Shown: positions 14,656-23,211, counted from the first letter of the stretch. The stretch is 64,000 nt of DNA from JAEWWD01 sp964440115 (GCA_964440115.1 CAYTPV010000009.1:62001-126000), one strand, 5' to 3'. The notes: generated by a model not told the origin, from the sequence alone. Translations and numbers: made by a program.

Positions 14656-15633
14656 TCAACGGTATTCGTTTACAAAGGCCGGCATGGCCATGGTTTCGAG
14701 GACATCGCTCTTAAGAAGCTTGCCATCCACCTCCACTTTCACGTTTGAAATGGTGCCAAATTGCTGCGCGGTAAGCTGAATGCACTGCAGAGCGGCATCT
14801 TCCATTTCAGGCGTATCTTTGATAGAAGAGAAAGCGGACGAAAGATTTACGGTCGCTACATCGTCCAGTATTTCGGCGGATATAACTTCCGTTCCTTCGG
14901 GGAAGCAGTTGCGCAGGTTGGTATCGACAGGACCCATCATGAGTTCCCGCATAGCGACGGCCAGATCGGGTTCCTGCAAGATATGCCGTGTGACGGGCAC
15001 AAGCAGGCTCGCCGATTGGTTGGGATAATACAACGTCAGTTGATATTGCGCATCTTGTTCGGTCGCGCTGACCGGCAGCGGTTCTTCATTGAGAGGAATG
15101 GGGCGCATGGCATCCTGCACATTGGTTCCGTGCGGCAGCTTTTTCTTGATCTTGCCGTCAAATTTAAGCTGTACCTTATCGATTGTCGGGAACTCTGTAA
15201 GCGTGTTGACGACTGCTGTCACCATGGCTTGTTCCGCAGCTGCGTTTTCGAGCTTAGGCAGATCGCAGATATTGAGCGTGGCGACCGCGTCATCCGAAAT
15301 GGAAAGAACAAAGCTAACCCCCTGCGGGACAACGTTTTTTAAGCCCATTGCGGCAGCTGAAATCCTGTTTTCATCCGTATCTACAAGCTGATTGAGTGCC
15401 GCGCGTCCAATGCCTTCTTCCCACGGTAGCAGTTTCATAACCGGCACCATCAACCCGTCATCTGTTTCAAAATACAGCACAGTTTGGCGGAACCCCGCGG
15501 TGGAGTCCACCGGCTGTTCTTCTTCTTTTGCGGGGTGGAATACACTGCTAACAAGAGAACACCCCGTGCACAGCATTGCGAACACAAGACACAGGGCGAT
15601 TGTGAGCAGCGCATACCGTTTTTGGATAGACAT
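14656..15633 (-). CDS. Lipoprotein with two GerMN domains (spore germination GerM-like)
   Basis: This 325-residue protein begins MSIQKRYALLTIALCLVFAM, a signal peptide ending in the lipobox LCTGCS. Two GerMN repeats follow: one from about residue 55 (TVLYFETDDGLMVPV, then NVVPQGVSFVLSI and DGVATLNI-like segments) and one from about 190 (YQLTLYYPNQSASLLVPVTR, then LRNCFPEGTEVISAEI). GerM is a sporulation and germination lipoprotein in Bacillus. Similar proteins occur in many spore formers and the exact role is not known. The ATG at 15633 follows GGGGGGAA. An upstream ATG at 15675 lacks a ribosome site. Confidence 0.85.
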   Translation of the reverse strand: MSIQKRYALLTIALCLVFAMLCTGCSLVSSVFHPAKEEEQPVDSTAGFRQTVLYFETDDGLMVPVMKLLPWEEGIGRAALNQLVDTDENRISAAAMGLKNVVPQGVSFVLSISDDAVATLNICDLPKLENAAAEQAMVTAVVNTLTEFPTIDKVQLKFDGKIKKKLPHGTNVQDAMRPIPLNEEPLPVSATEQDAQYQLTLYYPNQSASLLVPVTRHILQEPDLAVAMRELMMGPVDTNLRNCFPEGTEVISAEILDDVATVNLSSAFSSIKDTPEMEDAALQCIQLTAQQFGTISNVKVEVDGKLLKSDVLETMAMPAFVNEYR

Positions 15634-15702
15634 AAAATTCCCCCCGTTGCGCGTTTTTACAATACTTATTCGCATACGGAGGGAAGTATGTTGATATCCT
15701 TT

Positions 15703-16014
15703 TCAGACTTGTACTTGTATTAATTTGGCGTTGAGTGAAGTTTTATGCCGCAGCAGCATGGCTGTCAGATGTGCATCGATTTCCTCTTCCGCACAAGTGA
15801 AATTGGGTTCATAGGTTTCGAGTATTTCAAAGCATAGCTCGCCGTCGCAGGAATTACTGAATTCCTGCAAGGGCTTGTATGAACAGGCGTTGAGCTTGAG
15901 TTCGAAACGAAGGCGTTTTCGTGTGCTCTCCAGATTCCGCGAAAAGCCTATGTATGAAACGCCGCTCACCGGATCGTACATCCGATACACGCCCATGACA
16001 GAGCTATACTGCAT
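15703..16014 (-). CDS. Small GIY-YIG-nuclease-like protein
   Basis: This 103-residue protein has GVYRMYDPVSGVSYIGFSRNLESTRKRL at its start. It resembles the GIY-YIG core (here GVY and YIG), followed by the usual basic helix. A conserved Glu may lie in CAEEEIDAH near the end. Small stand-alone GIY-YIG proteins are common in Clostridia and their function is unknown. It lies 11 nt downstream of the PrsA-like gene and is probably cotranscribed. Catalytic activity is uncertain because the domain is short. Confidence 0.65.
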   Translation of the reverse strand: MQYSSVMGVYRMYDPVSGVSYIGFSRNLESTRKRLRFELKLNACSYKPLQEFSNSCDGELCFEILETYEPNFTCAEEEIDAHLTAMLLRHKTSLNAKLIQVQV

Positions 16015-16025
16015 AGAACCACCTT

Positions 16026-17147
16026 CTATTCCTTCGCCTGCCCCAGATCACGTATGCGATCCTCATACTTTGTAATGCTGGCGGCATTCGTCCATTCCGT
16101 CACCTTATCACGAAAGTGTTCCGTCTGCAGTTTGGTCAGCATTCCCGCTACATATGCGTCCTTCACGTCCGCAAAGCTGCGCTCGCCGCTGGTGAGCTTG
16201 GAAACCAGCTTTATGATATGGTATCCATAATCCGTTTTTACAGGAGCAGTAATATCTCCGACATTTACAAGCTTCAACGCGGCTTCTTTGAATTCCGGAA
16301 CAAAATTTGTATCCTTATTGAGTAAATACCCGAGCGATTTATTGGGTTCTGACTGCATGCCCGGATCAGTACCGAATTCCGCCATCAGCGTATCAAAATC
16401 CTCGCCCGCGTTGATGCGTTCTACAAGCTGGTTTGCAGTAGCCTCATCGGCAACCAATATGTGTTTAACCCGCATATACCCTTCGGGTATGTAAAGCGGG
16501 GGAACCCCTCCGTTGCTTTCAAACGCGCCCTGCGCGTCCGCAAACGCCGTCGGCGTATCCGTAAAAGTTTTGCGGTCGGCGGCTACGTCCTGCGCAAAAC
16601 GCGCCTGCGCATCCTGCTCCGTGAACGTGATTTCGGATTTTATTGCAGTCTCCAGTTTCTTGGCTGCCGTCGTTTTGCGAAGATCCTTTTGTATATTCTC
16701 CAGAAGACTTTTTTCCGTGAACCCTTTTTCCTTTAGAGCTGCTTGAAAAAGCTCCTTTGCCTTTGCATCGACATCAGCCGCGCCTTCATCCTTTGCCTGA
16801 CTCTGGTAATACGAATATACAGAGTCATATTGCGTCTGCGCATCCTTGATAAGCTGCTGCTCTTCATCGGCTGTGAGAGCGTATCCCTGCGCAAGTGCCT
16901 GCTGGTAAATGACTTCCGCGCGAACCAATGTATCGAATACGATATCCTGCAGCGCCTTCAGGTTGTCTGCATTGGTCATATCGTATTGATACTGCGCGTT
17001 TTGATAGTACGCATTAAAAACACTTTCGTATTCACCGCGCAATATTTCGGTGTTGCCAACCTTGCAGATCACAACATCCTTCTTCTGACAGGCGGATATC
17101 GACAGCGTTAACAGCAAGGCCAATAATACCAAAGAGACACGCTTCAT
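16026..17147 (-). CDS. PrsA/SurA-like peptidyl-prolyl isomerase lipoprotein
   Basis: This 373-residue exported foldase has a signal peptide (MKRVSLVLLALLLTLSISAC) with lipobox SISAC placing the lipid on Cys20. A SurA-N-like helical region follows, then a parvulin domain at about residues 230-320. The parvulin motifs are MRVKHILVADE, GEDFDTLMAEFGTDPG, LGYL and TDYGYHIIKL. It probably helps secreted proteins fold at the outer membrane face. ATG 17147 follows GAGGAAAATTAA, and a near-perfect promoter lies upstream (17199-17228). The GIY-YIG and perhaps the GerM genes follow in the same direction. Confidence 0.9.
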   Translation of the reverse strand: MKRVSLVLLALLLTLSISACQKKDVVICKVGNTEILRGEYESVFNAYYQNAQYQYDMTNADNLKALQDIVFDTLVRAEVIYQQALAQGYALTADEEQQLIKDAQTQYDSVYSYYQSQAKDEGAADVDAKAKELFQAALKEKGFTEKSLLENIQKDLRKTTAAKKLETAIKSEITFTEQDAQARFAQDVAADRKTFTDTPTAFADAQGAFESNGGVPPLYIPEGYMRVKHILVADEATANQLVERINAGEDFDTLMAEFGTDPGMQSEPNKSLGYLLNKDTNFVPEFKEAALKLVNVGDITAPVKTDYGYHIIKLVSKLTSGERSFADVKDAYVAGMLTKLQTEHFRDKVTEWTNAASITKYEDRIRDLGQAKE

Positions 17148-17198
17148 TTAATTTTCCTCAATTTCGAAATCATTTGGAAAAACCCTAATTCCCTGCTG

Positions 17199-17228
17199 AT
17201 TGTACCGCGAAATGTGCGAATATGTCAA
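17199..17228 (-). promoter_or_regulatory. Sigma-A promoter of the prsA-like gene
   Basis: On the minus strand TTGACA (17228-17223), an 18-nt spacer and TACAAT (17204-17199) lie about 52 nt upstream of the start codon. Confidence 0.7.
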
Positions 17229-17309
17229 ATGAGCGGACATTGAGTAGAATGGGCAATGCCGCTATGGAGAATATATACTCACAGGATAGTCCGTGCGTCG
17301 TGATTGTTG

Positions 17310-17315
17310 TATAAT
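17310..17315 (+). promoter_or_regulatory. Possible -10 box for the IlvN-like/buk operon
   Basis: A perfect TATAAT lies 44 nt upstream of the ATG at 17359. The -35 (TAGTCC, 17 nt upstream) is poor, so the promoter is only tentative. Confidence 0.4.
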
Positions 17316-17358
17316 CAGGAAAAGATAACAAAACACAGCAGGGGAAAGGTGGTCATTC

Positions 17359-17832
17359 ATGAAAGGTCGCGTAGCGCACATATTGACACTCATGGTCGAT
17401 AACGAATTTGGCGTACTCACCCGCATTACCGCGCAGATCAGGCGTGAAGGTTGGAATATCAAAAGCCTTGCGGTGGCGGAAACCATAGACCCCGCAATCT
17501 CACGCATTACGCTTGCGCTGGAATGTTATGATACGACATTGCCGGAGGTCATGCACCGGCTTTCCCGGTTGGCCTGTGTGCGTTCAGTAACGGCATACAG
17601 CCCGGATCAATACGTATGCAGGGAACTCTGCATAGCGCGCGTATCCGCTCAGGGAGAGGCCGTACAGCAGGCAGCGGAGCGCTTTGGCGCACATTTGCTG
17701 TCGCAGGATGGAGGCGTATCTTTGCTTGAGATGGCGGCGGAACCTCCCGAGCTCGATGCGTTTTTACAGGCGCTGCGTGAACTGGGGGAAGTCAGCGTTG
17801 CGCGAACCGGCGCAATCACGCTGGAACGTTAA
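17359..17832 (+). CDS. ACT-domain protein, acetolactate synthase small subunit (IlvN/IlvH)-like
   Basis: This 157-residue protein has an N-terminal ACT domain: HILTLMVDNEFGVLTRITAQIRREGWNIKSLAVAET is the classical start of IlvH, including the valine-binding NEFGVLTR loop. The C-terminal half (residues 80-157) fits the second regulatory domain. It would bind the catalytic IlvB/IlvI subunit and give feedback control by valine. No ilvB lies next to it. Instead butyrate kinase follows after 26 nt, so it may be an orphan paralogue. RBS GGGAAAGGTGG precedes the ATG. Confidence 0.78.
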   Translation: MKGRVAHILTLMVDNEFGVLTRITAQIRREGWNIKSLAVAETIDPAISRITLALECYDTTLPEVMHRLSRLACVRSVTAYSPDQYVCRELCIARVSAQGEAVQQAAERFGAHLLSQDGGVSLLEMAAEPPELDAFLQALRELGEVSVARTGAITLER

Positions 17833-17858
17833 ATACGAATGAAGAAAGGAGAACGGCT

Positions 17859-18947
17859 ATGATCGAAAATAAAGAATTGTACCGCTTTCTTGTAATCAAT
17901 CCGGGCTCAACATCGACCAAGCTGGGCATTTTTGAAAACGAGACCATGCAGCTTGAAGAAGTAGTCCGCTATTCCAAAGGCGAAATTGATAAATATGACA
18001 GCATCGTCGATCAGAAAGAAATGCGCCTTGCCAAGATTGAACAGATACTGGAGGAGCGCAATCTGGATGTACAGTCGTTTGATGCTATCGTCGGACGCGG
18101 CGGGTTGGTGGAACCCATCGAGAGCGGCGTGTATCGCGTGAACGATCGCATGCTGCATGATCTGATCAATTCTACTGCCGCATCCCACGCTTCTTCTCTT
18201 GGCGGCATTATTGCGGCGGAGCTGGGCAAAAAGATTAATAAACCGGCTTATGTTGTAGACCCCATCGTAGTGGACGAAATGGACCCCTACGCCAAGCTGA
18301 CGGGCATGCCCGGCATAGAACGCCGCAGCGTGTTCCATGCGCTCAATCAGAAGGCCGTTGCCCGGCGCTGCGCGAAGGAAATGGGGAAGAAGTATGAAGA
18401 CTGCCGCTTCATTGTCGCGCATATGGGCGGTGGAATTACAGTTGGCGCACACCGCTATGGCCGCGTGATTGACGTCAACGATGGAATTGCCGGTGAAGGC
18501 CCGTTTACTCCGGAGCGCAGCGGCGGCATTCCGGCGGAGCCTCTGATCCGTATGTGTTTTTCCGGCGCATATACGGAAAAGGAATTGATTGACCGCGTGA
18601 CACGCCGAGGCGGTATGAGCGCTTATCTGGGCACGCATGATCTGCGCGCCTGTGAGCGGCTGATCAAGGAAGGCGACGACTACGCGATGCTGGTGCTCGA
18701 ATCCATGGCGTATCAGGTGTCCAAGGAGATAGGTGCGATGGTTGCGGTGCTGGAGGGACGTGTGGATGGTATTGTACTCACAGGCGGCCTTGCTTACAGC
18801 AATCGATTTACAGGGGCAATCAAAAACAGAGTCAGCCTCATAGCCCCCGTGTACGTATATCCCGGTGAAGACGAATTGAAAGCGCTGGCAGAAGGCGCTT
18901 TGCGCGTGCTGCGCGGCGAGGAAAAAGCAAAAGAATATGACGGCTGA
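17859..18947 (+). CDS. buk: Butyrate kinase
   Basis: This 362-residue protein belongs to the acetate kinase-like fold of the ASKHA superfamily. Family motifs are LVINPGSTSTKLGIF near the N-terminus, AIVGRGGLVEPI, HASSLGGIIA, IVAHMGGGITVGAH, GIAGEGPFTPERSG and the C-terminal GIVLTGGLAYS. It converts butyryl phosphate and ADP to butyrate and ATP. The usual partner phosphotransbutyrylase gene is not adjacent. Related enzymes can act on branched-chain acyl phosphates, which would fit the IlvN-like gene upstream. RBS AAAGGAG precedes the ATG. The stop overlaps the next gene by 11 nt. Confidence 0.93.
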   Translation: MIENKELYRFLVINPGSTSTKLGIFENETMQLEEVVRYSKGEIDKYDSIVDQKEMRLAKIEQILEERNLDVQSFDAIVGRGGLVEPIESGVYRVNDRMLHDLINSTAASHASSLGGIIAAELGKKINKPAYVVDPIVVDEMDPYAKLTGMPGIERRSVFHALNQKAVARRCAKEMGKKYEDCRFIVAHMGGGITVGAHRYGRVIDVNDGIAGEGPFTPERSGGIPAEPLIRMCFSGAYTEKELIDRVTRRGGMSAYLGTHDLRACERLIKEGDDYAMLVLESMAYQVSKEIGAMVAVLEGRVDGIVLTGGLAYSNRFTGAIKNRVSLIAPVYVYPGEDELKALAEGALRVLRGEEKAKEYDG

Positions 18948-20958
18948 TTCACCAAATGTCGCGTGGGGCGACAGCGCGTGGATTTTAGCACTGAGCAACA
19001 AACTATTCGACGCATTCCACCTCTATATTGCGGTATGCCTGAGCGAGCAGCTTGTGGGCAACGCTGCGTTGGGCGGCGCGGTGTACCTTTTAGGACAGGT
19101 TCTCGTGATGTACGCGAGGCTGTACGGAAAACGGAACAGCGCGCTCCTTCCTGCAAATATTCACGCACGAGGTCTGCTGCTGTTTCTTTCGGCATTGGCG
19201 TTGTGCGTGTGTCTGCTGCTCGTTTATCCCGCGCTGATATGGCATCCCCGACTGCCGATTCTTGCACTGTGCATTTCGCTGCTGCTGCTGCGTCAGGGAG
19301 CAGGCGCGGTTATCGTGCGGCTCAGTTGGAAGCGATCAATTCGTATACTTCTGATGATCGCTGCCTATTTGCTTCTGAGCGCGGCGATCGCTTGGAGTAT
19401 TGAGCCTGTTTTGGATGCGAAAGTATTCAGTGAGCTCATGATGATGGTATTCGCGACCGGCGTTGCGACGCTTGCCTATCAGGCGGCACAACCAGCGGCC
19501 GTAGCAATACGTACTAGAGCAAACGCTGATCAATTAAACCGGGTATCCGCTTACCGCATTTACAATCGAATGACATCCAGCGCCGTTTCGGCGCTTAATC
19601 TTGCGCTGATCACCTATCTGTGCTACATACGCATCAGCCCGCAGAGCAGTATGCTGAACGTGTTTTGGGATGTTGCTGTCTGGCTGCTGCTGGTAGGCGG
19701 CCTGACTGTGCTCATGCTGCGATTTCTCAGCCGCAGGCTGTATCGTTATGACAAACCGACCGTGTTTGCAGCGGGCGCAGCTATGCTGTTGATTGCTATT
19801 GTGGGGGCATATAAGGGCTGGTTTTCCGGGTGGACTTCTTTGCTGTCTTATCTGCTGTGGGGTGCAGGGCTTGCGTGTGAATTCTCCATTATGCTGCATC
19901 TTGGGCAGGATATGCGGGAAGTGCTGGAACTGGATATGTCCCCGGACGAGCTGGAAGGGTATCGTGATAATACGCAGGCCGTTGTGGAGTGGAGCCTGAC
20001 ATTCTCCACATTACTGTTGCTGCTGCTGCTGACGCTGGTTTCCTTCTTTGCGCAGGGAGAATCGCATGTATGGCTATCGCTGCCTGTTGTGCGGCTGTTG
20101 CTGTCATCAATGCTATTCTGGCCGCCGGTATTTGTCAGCGCAGCGCTTGTTTACGCGCTCATGCAGCCACTCAACAGAGACTATGCCCGCAAGCTTGCGC
20201 ATTATCGCGCACAGCAAAGGGTAAGTGACGTAAATCAAGCGCTCAAAACAAGGCTGCAAATGAAACTCATTCAGCAGTCGCGCCGTTTTGCGCCGGACAT
20301 TCTGCGCTTCATGGTGCGTCCGTTAATGCCCTGCCGCGTAATCGGAGCTGAACAGGTGGATTTGGAGCGCGGCCCCGTCGTATTCGCATGCAATCATCTG
20401 GAGATATACGGACCCATTATTACTAATCTGCATCTGCCGTTTTACTTTCGGTCATGGATTATTTCCGACATATTGGATCGTGATTCTGTGGCGGAGCATT
20501 TGAAGGGCGGCGTGGAGACCGTATTCCGATGGCTGCCAAAGCGGCTGCGGGCGCGGCTGCCACAGCTGATTGCTCCGATCATATTATTCATGCTGCAGGC
20601 GCTGGACCCAATTCCCGTATACAGGGGCAATGTCAGGGATGTCGTAAACACCATCAGACTGACTGTCGATGCCATGGAATATGAGGATAACATACTGCTG
20701 TTCCCGGAAAATCCGCCCGATAAATATCCCCTCAAGGGCGTGTCGGGATTTTTTTCCGGATTTGCGGGTATCGGAGCGGAATACTACAAACGCACGGGCG
20801 GTTGCACAACATTTTATCCCTTGTATGCGGATAAAGAGCGCCGCACTCTTAACATAGGTCCGGGCATACGGTTCAACCCCGAAAACGGACGTTCTGAAGA
20901 AAAGGAACGCATCGTGGATGCCCTGCATGGCTGGATGAGCGCGCAGGCACAGGAATAA
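18937..20958 (+). CDS. Polytopic membrane protein fused to a PlsC-like acyltransferase domain
   Basis: The protein has 673 residues. The first roughly 420 form about 12 hydrophobic helices resembling a transporter-like module. The C-terminal roughly 220 residues resemble a lysophospholipid acyltransferase, with the first core motif CNHLEIYGP near residue 486 and FPENPPDKYPLKGVSGFFSG near 590. The usual catalytic HxxxxD is HLEIYG here (Gly instead of Asp), and EGTR is replaced by ENPP, so the chemistry may differ or activity may be lost. It probably acts on lipids at the membrane. The ATG lies inside the buk 3' end, so the two are coupled. A terminator follows. Confidence 0.72.
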   Translation: MTADSPNVAWGDSAWILALSNKLFDAFHLYIAVCLSEQLVGNAALGGAVYLLGQVLVMYARLYGKRNSALLPANIHARGLLLFLSALALCVCLLLVYPALIWHPRLPILALCISLLLLRQGAGAVIVRLSWKRSIRILLMIAAYLLLSAAIAWSIEPVLDAKVFSELMMMVFATGVATLAYQAAQPAAVAIRTRANADQLNRVSAYRIYNRMTSSAVSALNLALITYLCYIRISPQSSMLNVFWDVAVWLLLVGGLTVLMLRFLSRRLYRYDKPTVFAAGAAMLLIAIVGAYKGWFSGWTSLLSYLLWGAGLACEFSIMLHLGQDMREVLELDMSPDELEGYRDNTQAVVEWSLTFSTLLLLLLLTLVSFFAQGESHVWLSLPVVRLLLSSMLFWPPVFVSAALVYALMQPLNRDYARKLAHYRAQQRVSDVNQALKTRLQMKLIQQSRRFAPDILRFMVRPLMPCRVIGAEQVDLERGPVVFACNHLEIYGPIITNLHLPFYFRSWIISDILDRDSVAEHLKGGVETVFRWLPKRLRARLPQLIAPIILFMLQALDPIPVYRGNVRDVVNTIRLTVDAMEYEDNILLFPENPPDKYPLKGVSGFFSGFAGIGAEYYKRTGGCTTFYPLYADKERRTLNIGPGIRFNPENGRSEEKERIVDALHGWMSAQAQE

Positions 20959-20971
20959 TCTTAAAGACAAG

Positions 20972-20999
20972 AAAAGCCGCAGTATTCTCTGCGGCTTTT
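20972..20999. terminator. Bidirectional terminator between the acyltransferase gene and pgeF
   Basis: AAAAGCCGCAG (20973-20983) and CTGCGGCTTTT (20989-20999) form a perfect 11-bp stem including the A/T runs. The genes on the two sides are convergent. Confidence 0.85.
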
Positions 21000-21018
21000 G
21001 CTGTATATAGAAAATGAT

Positions 21019-21924
21019 CTAAACAATGCCTGCTGGCTGATCAAACTGTAAAAACGCGTCCCTGTGAGCGTTCTTATCCGGAAGCAATTGTAGAAATGCT
21101 GCCATGCCGCCCGTGTTACCCTTTTCCCTGCGATGAGAATAGAGGCATTCCTCTTCAAACGTACATACATCCATGAGGGATATCTGTTTAGAGGGTATTC
21201 CCGCCTCCATAAACTGCGCGGCGGCTGCCATGGCAAGGTCAATCTGTACCTTGCCGGGCTTTCCGGGCGATACGCAGGGAACCCCGGGAAAAGCATCTGA
21301 AAACAGTACGCCGAGGTCTTCACCGGCCTCAAAACAATCGGCGCAGATGCAGGGCCCTACGCCTGCCAGCATTCGCTCAGGAACGGCCCCATACCGCTCT
21401 ATCATTAATTGTGCGGCAACCAGCCCAATCTTACCCAAAGTGCCCTTCCAGCCCGCGTGAGCGAGCCCTATGCAGCGTCTGACAGGGTCGAGCAGGTAAA
21501 GCGGCAAACAATCTGCGTGGCCGGTGATGAGGGCGACGTTCTCGTCATCCGTAACCAGCCCGTCGCAGAAGGGGAGGGGGGGCAGAAGATACCCGGACCC
21601 GGCGTGGCCGCTGTCAACAGCGAGAACGGTTGTACCGTGTTCAAAATTGTCCATTACCATGGACGGCCAGTCTATACCGGCGGCGGTCGAGAACAGGCGG
21701 TAGTTTTCCATGACTGTCTCAGGTAACTCATCCTGCCGGGTAAAGCTGAGGTTGAGGGCTGTGTATGCACCCGTGCTCACGCCGCCTGTACGCGTGCTGC
21801 AGCCATGCCGTACCACACCCGACTGTGTGAATGCGGGCAGCGTAAAAAAGCCTATGCCGTTCTCTTGATGATATCCGTGTCCTCTTTGTACTTGCGGCCA
21901 GGCCGCGGCAAAATCATATTGCAT
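21019..21924 (-). CDS. pgeF: PgeF/YfiH-family protein (multicopper-like purine nucleoside phosphorylase / peptidoglycan editing factor)
   Basis: This 301-residue protein of the YfiH (DUF152) family has the signature motifs HGCSTRTGGVS, TGHADCLPLYLLDP (the His-Ala-Asp-Cys metal site), GLAHAGWKGTL and GVGPCICADCFE. Family members are reported as adenosine/purine nucleoside phosphorylases and as cytoplasmic peptidoglycan editing factors. The sequence does not decide which role holds here. The ATG overlaps the nrdR stop by 1 nt (TAATG), so the two are translationally coupled. Confidence 0.88.
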   Translation of the reverse strand: MQYDFAAAWPQVQRGHGYHQENGIGFFTLPAFTQSGVVRHGCSTRTGGVSTGAYTALNLSFTRQDELPETVMENYRLFSTAAGIDWPSMVMDNFEHGTTVLAVDSGHAGSGYLLPPLPFCDGLVTDDENVALITGHADCLPLYLLDPVRRCIGLAHAGWKGTLGKIGLVAAQLMIERYGAVPERMLAGVGPCICADCFEAGEDLGVLFSDAFPGVPCVSPGKPGKVQIDLAMAAAAQFMEAGIPSKQISLMDVCTFEEECLYSHRREKGNTGGMAAFLQLLPDKNAHRDAFLQFDQPAGIV

Positions 21925-22379
21925 TATTTCTCCCGAAGCAGAAGTTCCAGTTCATGCATAAACGTGTTGATATCCTTGAATTGACGATAAACCGAAGCGA
22001 AACGTACATATGCGACTTCATCGAGTTCCTTGAGGCGCTGTATGACAAGTTCGCCTATTCTGGCACTGGGGATTTCCTGTTCGAGCGAATTGAATACTTC
22101 CCGAACAACATCTTCCACCAGCTTGTCCTGATCTGCAGCGGAAACCGGCCTTTTCTCGCAGGCACGGCGAATGCCTGTCAGTATTTTTTCACTGTCAAAA
22201 GGTTCCCGGCGACCGTCTTTTTTAATGACCATAATGGGGAGTTCTTCAATTTTTTCGTATGTTGTGAACCGTTTTCCGCATCCCATACATTCACGGCGGC
22301 GGCGTATGGCGGATCCATCATCGGTGGGACGACTGTCTATCACTTTGCTTTCCACGCTGGCGCAATAGCGACACTTCAT
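21924..22379 (-). CDS. nrdR: Transcriptional repressor NrdR
   Basis: This 151-residue protein has an N-terminal zinc ribbon (MKCRYCASVESKVIDSR, then CMGCGKRFTTYE) and a C-terminal ATP-cone (VIKKDGRREPFDSEKILTGI). It represses ribonucleotide reductase genes according to the ATP/dATP balance. The length and motif order are canonical. It lies between the YlmC-like gene and pgeF on the minus strand, a neighbourhood seen in many Firmicutes. An extended -10 (TG-T-TATACT, 22418-22413 minus) upstream could give it its own promoter. Confidence 0.95.
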   Translation of the reverse strand: MKCRYCASVESKVIDSRPTDDGSAIRRRRECMGCGKRFTTYEKIEELPIMVIKKDGRREPFDSEKILTGIRRACEKRPVSAADQDKLVEDVVREVFNSLEQEIPSARIGELVIQRLKELDEVAYVRFASVYRQFKDINTFMHELELLLREK

Positions 22380-22438
22380 ACGGCAATCCTCTCGATCTGT
22401 CTTCTTGTTGCCAGTATAACACAGAGCACTATTTTGCG

Positions 22439-22696
22439 CTAGGATTTGGGCGCGGGCAGGTCCACAAGTATAACGTCATCTCCAAATTTGATAATGCAGC
22501 GATGTGAGATTACAAGTTCGTCGTCACTGCGCAGCAACCCGAAAAATTTGCAGGGCCCCGGCACGATGATTGCCGTAAGCCTTGCTTCACATTCGCATAT
22601 TTCCAGTTCTATATCACAGATTCGGCCCAGGCGGGCGCCGTCGCAGACATTGATTACTTCCTTGCACCTGAGTTCGTTGAATGTGGTGCAGTTCAT
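22439..22696 (-). CDS. YlmC/YmxH-family PRC-barrel protein
   Basis: This 85-residue protein reads MNCTTFNELRCKEVINVCDG, then LGRICDIELE, a Cys/Glu-rich strand and a GDDVILVDLP end, the pattern of YlmC/YmxH. The family is conserved in spore formers and is linked to sporulation. Its molecular role is not known. The ATG at 22696 follows AAGGGGGTGG. A longer frame to 22750 lacks a ribosome site. The sequence CATACATT (minus strand, 22726-22719) just upstream matches the SigE -10 consensus CATACANT, but no good -35 was seen. Confidence 0.82.
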   Translation of the reverse strand: MNCTTFNELRCKEVINVCDGARLGRICDIELEICECEARLTAIIVPGPCKFFGLLRSDDELVISHRCIIKFGDDVILVDLPAPKS

Positions 22697-22811
22697 GGCG
22701 CGCCACCCCCTTCTTGAAAATGTATGCCGCAAACCTTTAAAAAACGACATGCTTGCGACTCACAGTTTTTTAAATACAGGCTTGGTGGGCGCCTCGGTGT
22801 TCTTTGGCATG

Positions 22812-22838
22812 AAAAAGCGCCCGGCGGACCGGGCGCTG
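22812..22838 (-). terminator. Terminator of rpsU
   Basis: AGCGCCCGG (22816-22824) and CCGGGCGCT (22829-22837 region) form a strong 9-bp stem followed on the minus strand by TTTTT. It lies about 95 nt downstream of the rpsU stop. Confidence 0.75.
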
Positions 22839-22931
22839 GAGACATTCAATTTTCTGTGTTGGCAGGATCCTTTGCGGTTGCACGGTTATGGGGATAAAGA
22901 GGATACATATAACCTTGCTTTGCAAATATCA

Positions 22932-23102
22932 TTAATACTTGCGCTTTCTGGCGGCTTCCGCCTTCTTCTTGCGTTTTACGCTGGGCTTTTCATAATGCTC
23001 GCGCCTGCGAACTTCTGCCAAGACGCCCGAACGGGCGCATTTACGCTTAAACCGTTTGAGAGCACTCTCCAGAGACTCGTTTTCTCCAACTCGGATTTCC
23101 AT
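22932..23102 (-). CDS. rpsU: 30S ribosomal protein S21
   Basis: This short gene encodes 56 residues. Translation of the minus strand from ATG 23102 starts MEIRVGENESLESALKRFKR and continues with KCARSGVLAEVRRREHYEKP. The basic tail has several KRKKK-type clusters and ends RKRKY. It is a clear bS21. S21 binds the 30S subunit near the mRNA exit and supports initiation. A GGGAGGGATAAGGG stretch precedes the ATG. It has its own promoter (23183-23211) and terminator, so it is monocistronic here. Confidence 0.95.
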   Translation of the reverse strand: MEIRVGENESLESALKRFKRKCARSGVLAEVRRREHYEKPSVKRKKKAEAARKRKY

Positions 23103-23182
23103 TCCCTTATCCCTCCCCTCTGATGCAACATTACACGTCGTGCTGTTGCAGTGTGTGCCGGATCTCAGCGCAACACAGACAC

Positions 23183-23211
23183 ATTATACTTGAGTGCATC
23201 CATGAAGTCAA
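23183..23211 (-). promoter_or_regulatory. Sigma-A promoter of rpsU
   Basis: On the minus strand TTGACT (23211-23206), a 17-nt spacer and TATAAT (23188-23183) lie 80 nt upstream of rpsU. The leader contains an inverted repeat GCAACA/TGTTGC (23123-23147). The remainder of 23212-23380 shows no gene. Confidence 0.72.

Noticed and set aside
17907..19001. 364-codon open frame antisense to butyrate kinase
   Set aside because: The plus strand encodes a complete butyrate kinase. The antisense frame is His-, Ala- and Arg-rich with no domain.
22446..23123. 225-codon plus-strand frame over ylmC and rpsU
   Set aside because: It runs antisense to two well-supported genes and their terminator, without a ribosome site.
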